Part shown: positions 40,920 to 48,041 of the stretch, piece by piece | Position numbering within the stretch: position 1 is the first letter of the stretch | Layout of the letters: every line of letters starts with the position of its first letter | Assembly (NCBI RefSeq): GCF_900186965.1 | Contig: NZ_LT906457.1 | Coordinates: 405,001 to 469,000 of the forward strand | Direction of reading: 5' to 3' | From: Legionella spiritensis | GTDB lineage: Bacteria; Pseudomonadota; Gammaproteobacteria; Legionellales; Legionellaceae | Length of the DNA: 64,000 nucleotides | Translations under genes and position numbers: made by a program | The notes under the pieces: model-generated | Database searches by the model: none | The model's input: only the letters and a program-made list of their open reading frames with translations | Told to the model about the DNA's origin: nothing

Positions 40920-42215
40920 TTATTTCAGCGTATGCGCGTGGGTTGGCGCGGGCGGGTTGTTTATTTGATTCAACACACGCCGTGCTTCGGTTTTAATGGG
41001 GTGATGCTTGCCCATTGTCCCTGATATGTCTATGATTTGAGTCAGTGCGGAACGTACGCTGATTTTTTCCGCTTTTAAATCATCCAATACCGCTTGCATC
41101 TCACGGAATGGTCGTGGTTTTTGGCCGACAAACACACCGCCGGTCAGGCGGGGAGCCCGCATGGCATACTCATTGATTACGGCAACGACTTGTTTCATGG
41201 CCAGGTTGTGACGGATTGCGGTTAACGGATTGGATTCATGATGTTTCAGGACGGACGAGTGTCCTCCTCCCGCATCCTTGAGCGGCATGAGATCGGAAGA
41301 CGTCTTTCGGGTAATGGAGGTCAGATTCCGGGATTCGGCATCGGCCTGGACACGGTACCCCTTTTCCTGGCCGGCGTTATACGCCCAGCCGATCCCGTTA
41401 GACGAGATCAAATGAAAATCAACATCCTCCTCCGCCAGCGTTTGACGGGTGTGATCACCGCAAATTTCCAGGCCAAATGTAATGCCTTTTACAGTAAAAA
41501 CCGGAGAAAACAGTTCATCCGGGTTGATATTCAAGGCTGTCATTAATGCTGCCTCCCCTGGCAAGGGGGTTTTGCCCAAATGAATTAATCCACTATTCAT
41601 GTCTTCCAGAGTGTCTTCATTATAAAAAGGGACTTTCAGTTTATTTCCGGCTGTGGCGGCGGCAATATGCTGTTCACTGGTTGTCAGTTGAGTTTTTGTT
41701 TTTGTATCAATTAAATAATCCCCTTTTTTTAATAAACGAATCAATTTTCCGCCGTACAGGACAGGCGCTATATTTTGTGTGTATATCCGTCCCGGTCTTT
41801 TTCCGTTATTTTGCTCATAAACACTTCTATCCGGTGTGGACGGATCCTGGGTCGCGGGAACACTGACGTACATGGTTCCCGGTATGATAAGCACATCAGG
41901 ATAACGCAGGCTGAGTCTGGTTAATTCCCCGGCAATAAAATGATAGGCGATATCCCTGTTATAACATTGCCCGCTTTTCTCATTCTCTTCTGCCGCCGTA
42001 CAGATTTCTCCGCCCTGAAAAAAATCTTCAGCGCACAACACAATCGGCATGGCGTCTTTGTTATGGGAACGAGCCGCGTTTTCCACCATAGCGGTCAGCA
42101 ATTGCATTTGGGTTGCCAATTGCTGCCTGGTGCGCTCCTCGTAACTGATACGTTCCGTAAACGCCGGTTGTTTATTGACTTCATCATTGATATAAATAAA
42201 AAATTTTGCTCTCAT
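40920..42215 (-). CDS. Nitrilase-fold (carbon-nitrogen hydrolase-like) protein, unknown substrate
   Basis: A 431-residue protein. A Glu-Lys-Cys arrangement fits the nitrilase superfamily: E63 in VLCAEDFF, K163 or K164 in RLLKKGDYLID and C252 in FGLEICGDH, with LIIPGTMYVS and a central region between. No close family is recognised; it is longer than typical 260-330 residue members. The extra C-terminal part (about 350-431) is charged and helical (LDDLKAEKISVRSALTQII). No signal peptide. It is convergent with the preceding gene (25 nt apart) and lies 82 nt downstream of the potassium channel gene. Confidence 0.75.
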   Translation of the reverse strand: MRAKFFIYINDEVNKQPAFTERISYEERTRQQLATQMQLLTAMVENAARSHNKDAMPIVLCAEDFFQGGEICTAAEENEKSGQCYNRDIAYHFIAGELTRLSLRYPDVLIIPGTMYVSVPATQDPSTPDRSVYEQNNGKRPGRIYTQNIAPVLYGGKLIRLLKKGDYLIDTKTKTQLTTSEQHIAAATAGNKLKVPFYNEDTLEDMNSGLIHLGKTPLPGEAALMTALNINPDELFSPVFTVKGITFGLEICGDHTRQTLAEEDVDFHLISSNGIGWAYNAGQEKGYRVQADAESRNLTSITRKTSSDLMPLKDAGGGHSSVLKHHESNPLTAIRHNLAMKQVVAVINEYAMRAPRLTGGVFVGQKPRPFREMQAVLDDLKAEKISVRSALTQIIDISGTMGKHHPIKTEARRVLNQINNPPAPTHAHTLK

Positions 42216-42297
42216 AATGATCTTATATTCTAATATTTATATTTATAGTCTAACAAACAATCAATAATGTGGCACTCTTTTGTCATGCACAGAGATG

Positions 42298-42972
42298 TCA
42301 TGGTTGTGAAATGTTTCTTGCCTGTTCTTTGGATATCATGCTTTCCGCAATGTATCGTCCTACCAGTTGTGAAATAAAAACGGCTAGATAAGCCTGGCCA
42401 CAAAAGGCTTCCATCCAGGACAGGCATTGCATGACCGGACTGTCGGCGACAATATCTCCGAAGCCCACCGTGGTGAGAGTAATAAAGGAATAATAAATTG
42501 ATCGAGTTTCCGTGTGAGGCATCAGACCGGATATGGAATCCGGGTACAGGGAATACATAAAGAGATACAGGTAAGAAAACGATAAACCAATAAATAGATA
42601 AGCCGACAGTGAACCGAACAAGGTCGTCACGCTTATTGTTTTATCCTTGAGAGTCAATCGTATACAGGCTACGGTCATTAATAGAAAAAACAGTACTGCA
42701 AAAACGGATTTCAAGAGTTCGGCCGTTGTTTTACCTATCCAGAGTTCGGCGAGAATCAGGCCTGTCTGCAACAAGGCGAGTCCGACTAACCAGACCAGCA
42801 GTTTTTGTTCCTGCTGACCGATGACCAGCAGGCTGGCTACGATAAGAACAACAAGTAAGTAATCCGTTATGTACCATACCCCTGTCTGCGCTTCAATAGC
42901 TCTTACCAGGCAATAAAGCAGGATAACGAAAAACAGAAAAAGAAATCGCAGTTTTCTAAGTAGCCGGAACAT
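42298..42972 (-). CDS. Two-pore-helix type potassium channel protein
   Basis: An inner membrane channel of 224 residues with about six hydrophobic segments, the last two flanking a pore loop with the selectivity filter TLTTVGFGD. No C-terminal RCK domain is attached, so gating cannot be read from the sequence. The C-terminus ISKEQARNISQP is short. It lies back-to-back with the acyl carrier operon; K+ import genes trkA and trkH are further along in the window. Confidence 0.85.
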   Translation of the reverse strand: MFRLLRKLRFLFLFFVILLYCLVRAIEAQTGVWYITDYLLVVLIVASLLVIGQQEQKLLVWLVGLALLQTGLILAELWIGKTTAELLKSVFAVLFFLLMTVACIRLTLKDKTISVTTLFGSLSAYLFIGLSFSYLYLFMYSLYPDSISGLMPHTETRSIYYSFITLTTVGFGDIVADSPVMQCLSWMEAFCGQAYLAVFISQLVGRYIAESMISKEQARNISQP

Positions 42973-43172
42973 GATGGTGTCCGTAATGTGGGAAAGGTAC
43001 AGAAAATACCCTACCGAAAAATTGCCGGGCTTGCAATCGGGATTGGTGCACGTATCAATTTTAGACCGTATAAGGTGTTTGACTGGTTTATTTTTTGCAG
43101 GTCGGATTGCCCAAATTGCAACAATCCTGCAAGAACTTCATTGTTCCGGCATAGCTGTGGATTAAAAATTTA

Positions 43173-43181
43173 TGATATAAT
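43173..43181 (+). promoter_or_regulatory. Extended -10 promoter of the acyl carrier/ketosynthase operon
   Basis: TGATATAAT (TGn plus a perfect TATAAT) 40 nt before the operon's first ATG; no clear -35. Upstream, the 248-nt gap from the channel gene has an imperfect hairpin (TTGCAGG at 43095-43101, CCTGCAA at 43126-43132) but nothing else recognised. Confidence 0.55.
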
Positions 43182-43220
43182 CTGAAGTTTTTTAAACTAG
43201 GTGATCTCCGAGGATTAAAC

Positions 43221-43631
43221 ATGAATGTAGAAAGCGTGTACCCGAAAGTGAGGGAAATTATCGCTGATGTGTTGGTTATTGATGAAGAAGATGTGTCGAA
43301 AGAGAGCCGTTTGATTACGGATCTGGGTGCGGAGTCCATCGATTTTCTGGATCTGGTTTTCCAGCTTGAAAAGGAATTCAGTATTAAAATTCCTCGCGGC
43401 CAGTTGGAAAAAAATGCCCGCGGCGACCTGGCGGAAGACGAGTTTGAGAAGGGCGGTGTTTTGACAGCCAAAGGTATGCAGGCTATAAAAAATTATCTGA
43501 GTGAAGTGCCCGAAGAGCATTTCAAGCCTAATATGAAGGTCAATGAAATACCCATGCTGTTTACGGTTGAAACCTTCTGTAAATTGGTTGTTGCTGCCGT
43601 CAATGAACAAAAAACAATAGAAACCGTTTAA
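43221..43631 (+). CDS. Long acyl carrier protein (AcpXL-like)
   Basis: A carrier that holds the growing acyl chain on phosphopantetheine. It has 136 residues against about 78 for housekeeping AcpP and about 92 for rhizobial AcpXL. The attachment serine is S39 in DLGAESIDFLD (ESI in place of the usual DSL). DFLDLVFQLEKEFSIKIP closely resembles the corresponding part of AcpXL. The last 60 residues have no counterpart in AcpP. GAGGA (43211-43215) precedes the ATG. It shares 1 nt (TAATG) with the next gene and opens a five-gene operon. Confidence 0.85.
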   Translation: MNVESVYPKVREIIADVLVIDEEDVSKESRLITDLGAESIDFLDLVFQLEKEFSIKIPRGQLEKNARGDLAEDEFEKGGVLTAKGMQAIKNYLSEVPEEHFKPNMKVNEIPMLFTVETFCKLVVAAVNEQKTIETV

Positions 43632-44533
43632 TGCGCTTTTTATTTGTTGACAGAATCCTCCACCTTGTTCCAGGGGAATCGATCCGCGGTATTAAGCACA
43701 TTACCGGGGATGACGCGTATCTGGTGCCGGATGAAGACGGACGCCTTTGTTTCCCCTCTTCCCTGATTGGAGAAACGTTAGGTCAGCTGGCCGCCTGGAA
43801 TGTGATGGCGTTCAACAATTTTTCAGCCCGGCCCGTTGCCGGTGTTGTCGCCAGCGCCTCTTTGTTTCGCCCGGCCTTTGTTGGCGACACCTTGTTGCTG
43901 GAATCTTTCATCGACTGTCTTGATGAGGCCGCTGTGCAGTATCACAGTGTTGCCCGGATAGGTGATGAAACGGTATTCACCATTGATGGTGCGCTTGGCC
44001 CATTGTTGCCAATGAACGATTTTATCGCCGAGGATGATGTGCGCCGGCAATTTGCGGAAATTAACCGTCCGGGTGACTGGCCGGAGCGGTCATCGCAGCA
44101 GGACCTGATTATGGACGGGGATGTTTCGCAAGGGTATTCTCATTCCGCTGCCATGACATTTGAGCGTATCCTCTCTTTTGATCCGGGCACGTCCATGATC
44201 GCTGAGAAACGTATTTCACGCGCGGCGCCGTATTTCCCCGATCATTTTCCAAGAAATCCTGTTTTACCGTTAACGGTGTTACTGGAGTGTCAGTTGCATC
44301 TTGCCCGGGAGTTCCTTGCCCGGTCATCCTTTTCCCGCCCCTACCGGATTCGTTCCCTCAGAAAAATTAAAATGAGCGACTTTGTTCATCCCGGGGATGT
44401 GGTGGTTTGTCAGTTACATGTGAAACAACAAGACGATCATCAGTTGATTTTAAGTTTTCGCAGTGAGGTGGCTGGCAAACGTGTTTGTGTTTTGGAAGTC
44501 GTCATGACGGCAGAAGGTAGTAAATATGAGTAA
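43631..44533 (+). CDS. Double-hotdog 3-hydroxyacyl-ACP dehydratase-like protein
   Basis: A 300-residue protein that reads as two hotdog-fold halves. The C-terminal half (about 150-300) has a FabZ-like active site YFPDHFPRNPVLPLTVLLE with H205 and E219. The N-terminal half (1-140) has a parallel segment CFPSSLIGETLGQLAAW without the histidine, so it looks catalytically dead. FabZ and FabA are normally single-domain dimers of 150-170 residues. The order after the carrier protein matches fabZXL in rhizobia. Overlaps both neighbours (1 and 8 nt). Confidence 0.78.
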   Translation: MRFLFVDRILHLVPGESIRGIKHITGDDAYLVPDEDGRLCFPSSLIGETLGQLAAWNVMAFNNFSARPVAGVVASASLFRPAFVGDTLLLESFIDCLDEAAVQYHSVARIGDETVFTIDGALGPLLPMNDFIAEDDVRRQFAEINRPGDWPERSSQQDLIMDGDVSQGYSHSAAMTFERILSFDPGTSMIAEKRISRAAPYFPDHFPRNPVLPLTVLLECQLHLAREFLARSSFSRPYRIRSLRKIKMSDFVHPGDVVVCQLHVKQQDDHQLILSFRSEVAGKRVCVLEVVMTAEGSKYE

Positions 44534-45815
44534 AAGACGAGTCGCAATCACGGGGTTAGGAGTGGTATCGCCTCTGGGTAATGATGTGTCATCGACCTGG
44601 CGCAATCTGATGGCCGGAAAATCAGGTATTGACCGAATACGGCAATTTGATGCCGGAGGATTTCCGACTTATATCGCCGCAGAAGTGAAATCTTTTGTAC
44701 CAGGCCCGAATCTGACCGGAAAGCAAAACCGGTTTGCCATGTCGTTTACCCGCTATGCTCTGGAAGCGGCGGATCAGGCTTTTTCGGACGCCGGTATTCT
44801 GCCGGAGAAGCACAACGCGTCACGATGGGGCGTTATTGCGGGCAGTGGTATGATGACGGCGGAATTTGATTATCTGCACCGGTTTCAGCAAAGCTGCGCC
44901 CGGGAAGGTGTGCCGGATTGGGGACAATTACAGGAAAATTCGAGGGATTTCTACCGTTTGAATGATTTTGGCAAGACGACGTCCAACTCGGGATTGTCGT
45001 TGCTTGCCCGACAGTTTGGTATAGAGGGTTATGCGACTTCGGTGCATACGGCCTGTGCGTCGGGCGGGCAGGCTCTGGGGTTGGCCATGCAGGTGATCAG
45101 GCGAGGCGAGGCGGACTTCATGCTGGCCGGCGGTTTTGATTCCATGATTAGTCCTCTCGGGTTGTCCAGTTTCTGTCTGTTGGGCGCCTTGTCGACTTAT
45201 AACGATACACCGTCTACCGCTAGCAGGCCGTTTGATGCCACCCGAAACGGGTTCGTGCTGGGCGAAGGTGCCGCGTTTCTGATTCTTGAGGAATGGGAAA
45301 AAGCGAAGCAGCGGGGCGCACGTATTTATGCGGAACTGGCCGGTGAGGGTAATTCGTTAAGTTCCTACCGCATTACCGACTCCCATCCGAACGGAGATGG
45401 CGCCATTCAGGCGATAGAGCGGGCATTACGAGATGCCGGAGTGACGGCGGCGGATGTCGATTACATCAATGCCCATGGCACGTCCACCAAAATGAATGAC
45501 TTAAGTGAAACCAACGCCATCAAGGCGGTATTTCAAAAATCGGCGCCCAACCTCCCGGTCAGTTCAACAAAAAGTCAGACCGGACATTTAATTGCGGCGG
45601 CCGGTGCGCTGGAGGCGGTTTTTTCCGTGTTGTCCATTCAGCATGCTCAAATCCCTCAAACAGCCAATTTAACCACGCCGGATCCGGAGTGTGATCTGGA
45701 TTACGTTTGTGATGGCCCTCGTGAGAAATCATTAGGGGTCGTATTATCCAATTCATTTGGTTTTGGTGGTTCCAACAGCAGCTTATTATTTAAGCACCCT
45801 GAATTTGGAGGGTAG
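44526..45815 (+). CDS. 3-oxoacyl-ACP synthase II-type ketosynthase (complete active site)
   Basis: A FabF-like condensing enzyme of 429 residues that elongates acyl-ACP with malonyl-ACP. The Cys-His-His set is intact: C177 in HTACASGGQ, H317 in NAHGTSTKMND and H354 in KSQTGHLIAAAG. The C-terminal SFGFGGSN is present. AAGGT precedes the ATG. It is followed after only 3 nt by a ketosynthase homologue without the cysteine; the arrangement is that of a KS-alpha/KS-beta pair. The place in the cluster matches fabF2XL/fabF1XL. Confidence 0.88.
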   Translation: MSKRRVAITGLGVVSPLGNDVSSTWRNLMAGKSGIDRIRQFDAGGFPTYIAAEVKSFVPGPNLTGKQNRFAMSFTRYALEAADQAFSDAGILPEKHNASRWGVIAGSGMMTAEFDYLHRFQQSCAREGVPDWGQLQENSRDFYRLNDFGKTTSNSGLSLLARQFGIEGYATSVHTACASGGQALGLAMQVIRRGEADFMLAGGFDSMISPLGLSSFCLLGALSTYNDTPSTASRPFDATRNGFVLGEGAAFLILEEWEKAKQRGARIYAELAGEGNSLSSYRITDSHPNGDGAIQAIERALRDAGVTAADVDYINAHGTSTKMNDLSETNAIKAVFQKSAPNLPVSSTKSQTGHLIAAAGALEAVFSVLSIQHAQIPQTANLTTPDPECDLDYVCDGPREKSLGVVLSNSFGFGGSNSSLLFKHPEFGG

Positions 45816-45818
45816 CCC

Positions 45819-47102
45819 ATGAGTCAGAATTCTCGTGTCTTTATTACCGGCTTGAGTGCGTTAACCGCTTGCGGAGAAACGATTGAGCAAACCTGGGATG
45901 CCTTGTTACAAGGCAAGAGCGGTATTGATGAAATCAGGCAATGGGATTTATCGTCCTGGTCTCATCGCCTGGGTGGGGAACTTAAAAACTTCCAGCCCGC
46001 TAAAATGCTGCCTGACAGAAAACTAATAAAAGTCATTTCCAGACAGGATGTGATGGGTATTCATGCCGCGGTGAAAGCGGTTGAACATAGTGGTATGATC
46101 GCTTATCGCGACGAGCTGGAAACGGCGACAGACTTTAACGAACAAACCGCAGTCTATGTCGGCTCACCGGGTAATAAATATTTTCAACAATATGATTTTT
46201 TGCCGTTACTGGCGAAAACCAACGGTGATATGCAGCATTTCGCCGAGCAGTTATTTAATGAAGTGCATCCCATGTGGTTGCTGCGTATTTTGCCGAATAA
46301 CGTGTTGGCTTACACCGGCATTACCTATGGATTTAAGGGGCCTAATCATAATGTGACCAATCATGCCGCCGGCGGAACGCAGGCCATACTGGAAGCCTGG
46401 CACGCGATTCGCAGCGGGCAGGCTGAGCGGGCTGTGGTGGTGGCCTATGATATGGGCGTTGAGCCGCAGGCTTTGTATTATTATGAAAAATTAGGTGTGC
46501 TTAGCGAGCGACATTTGAAGCCTTTTGATAGCGAGCATGACGGTACCATCCTGGCGGAAGGCGCGGCGGCACTGGTATTGGAAAGCGAGGAGAGTGCGCG
46601 ACGACGCTCAGCGACCTGTTATGGTGAGATTGCCGGCGGAATGGCCGCCAGCGAATCGGTCGGCTTGTTTTCTATTGAGGATGACGGGGTGCATTTGGCC
46701 AATACGGTTAGCCGGGCCTTGCAAGAGGCTCAGGTCGATATCGAACAGGTGGGACTGGTTGTTGCTCATGGTAATGGCAATAAAAAATCGGATATCAGCG
46801 AAGCCCGCGCCATTGGATCGGTTTTTGCCGATTGTTCCAGACAACCATTGGTCACCGGGTTTAAATGGTCGATGGGTCATACCTTGTGTGCCTCGGGTGT
46901 TCTGGATACGGGTTTAGCCACGCACGCGCTGCAGCAACGCTGCGCGCCGGGTATTGCCAATTTAACCCAATCCGCTGAAAATTGTGCGAATTTACGGGTG
47001 AGCGCGAGTCATCAACCGCTTGAAAAAGAGTCGTATGCGGTGATGATTAATCGTGGCTTTGCCGGTATGAATGCCTGCGTGGTGATAAAAGCCTGTGAGT
47101 GA
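45819..47102 (+). CDS. Ketosynthase homologue lacking the nucleophilic cysteine (possible chain-length factor)
   Basis: A full-length thiolase-fold protein of 427 residues, colinear with the preceding ketosynthase. At the nucleophile position the motif is TNHAAGGTQ, so cysteine is replaced by H182. The two other active-site histidines are kept at H317 (VVAHGNG) and H354 (WSMGHTLCASG), and the C-terminal RGFAGMNAC replaces GFGGSN. It therefore should not condense on its own. KS-beta/chain-length factors of type II polyketide synthases show the same kind of loss. GGAGGG supplies a strong ribosome site. The open frame is intact, so it is not a decaying copy. Its role is inferred. Confidence 0.82.
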   Translation: MSQNSRVFITGLSALTACGETIEQTWDALLQGKSGIDEIRQWDLSSWSHRLGGELKNFQPAKMLPDRKLIKVISRQDVMGIHAAVKAVEHSGMIAYRDELETATDFNEQTAVYVGSPGNKYFQQYDFLPLLAKTNGDMQHFAEQLFNEVHPMWLLRILPNNVLAYTGITYGFKGPNHNVTNHAAGGTQAILEAWHAIRSGQAERAVVVAYDMGVEPQALYYYEKLGVLSERHLKPFDSEHDGTILAEGAAALVLESEESARRRSATCYGEIAGGMAASESVGLFSIEDDGVHLANTVSRALQEAQVDIEQVGLVVAHGNGNKKSDISEARAIGSVFADCSRQPLVTGFKWSMGHTLCASGVLDTGLATHALQQRCAPGIANLTQSAENCANLRVSASHQPLEKESYAVMINRGFAGMNACVVIKACE

Positions 47103-47946
47103 CGATATCGCAACCAAAGTCGAGCGGCTGAAACCTACTCTGGCCGGATTGTTTTTCTATTACTGTTTGCCCTATCGACGCAACATTGTCATGGGCAATA
47201 TTCATCAGGCGTTTGGCAGCCGGTTAAGCGAACGGCAAAAAAAACATCTCGCCAAGTCCTATTACTCTCATTTGGCTATGTCTCTTAAAGAGACGTTGCT
47301 ACTGCGTTTTATGAGTGAGAAAAAGCTGAAAGACAGCGTGGAAGTCCGCGGTCATGAGCGTATGCTGGATGTTGTCGCGAATCAGAAAGGTGTTTTGGTG
47401 CTGACCGGCCATTTTGGCAGTTGGGAATACGCACCCATTGGCGGGATTTTGAACTTTAAGCAGTTTCAGGGACAATTTCATTTTATACGCCGTACGCTGG
47501 GCAACAAATTTATTGAGCGCATGATGTTTCGCCGTTACTATCAGGCGGGATTGAACGTGATCCCGAAAAAAAACGCCCTGCAGCAAGTTTCGGAAGTCCT
47601 GGAAAAAAATCATGCGGTGGTTTTTGTGCTGGATCAGCACGCCTCCCTGGCCAATCGCGACGGGGTAGCCGTTGAATTTTTCGGTAAAAAAGCAGGGACT
47701 TATCGCAGCCTCGCCAGTTTTGCCCGGCATACCGGGGTTCCGGTTGTTCCCGCCGCGACCTATCGATTACCTAATGGGCGTCATGTGCTGGAATTCCTGG
47801 AGCCGTTGTACTGGCAGGAATACGAATCCACCCGGGAATCCATCTACCGTAATACTCTGGGTTATAATCAGGTTCTGGAGCGCATCATTCTGGCTCATCC
47901 TGAGCAATGGCACTGGCTGCATAAGCGTTGGAAGCTGAAACAGTAA
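47095..47946 (+). CDS. LpxL/HtrB-family lipid A acyltransferase (LpxXL position)
   Basis: A membrane-associated acyltransferase of 283 residues that transfers an acyl chain from ACP to lipid A or a similar acceptor. The family's HX4E site is H135-ish in TGHFGSWEYAP, and LDQHASLANRDGVAVEFFGK resembles the downstream substrate-binding motif. The start is GTG at 47095, overlapping the preceding gene by 8 nt, so translation is coupled. Last gene of the operon; in rhizobia lpxXL closes the equivalent cluster and attaches the C28 chain. Confidence 0.85.
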   Translation: MSDDIATKVERLKPTLAGLFFYYCLPYRRNIVMGNIHQAFGSRLSERQKKHLAKSYYSHLAMSLKETLLLRFMSEKKLKDSVEVRGHERMLDVVANQKGVLVLTGHFGSWEYAPIGGILNFKQFQGQFHFIRRTLGNKFIERMMFRRYYQAGLNVIPKKNALQQVSEVLEKNHAVVFVLDQHASLANRDGVAVEFFGKKAGTYRSLASFARHTGVPVVPAATYRLPNGRHVLEFLEPLYWQEYESTRESIYRNTLGYNQVLERIILAHPEQWHWLHKRWKLKQ

Positions 47947-48041
47947 GCCAACCCTGCAAGAAAATCAGCCATCGAAGCGTGTAAAGCACTTCATGAGGAG
48001 AGTGAAAGATTTTTCGCGCCGCAAAGCTCATCTCTTTGCGA

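Noticed and set aside
45819-47102. Second ketosynthase as a pseudogene
   Set aside because: The frame is intact, the ribosome site is strong and both catalytic histidines are kept; selective loss of Cys looks functional.
48020-48040. Hairpin CGCAAAG/CTTTGCG between the acyltransferase and the giant gene as a terminator
   Set aside because: Only 7 bp with no T-tract on either strand.
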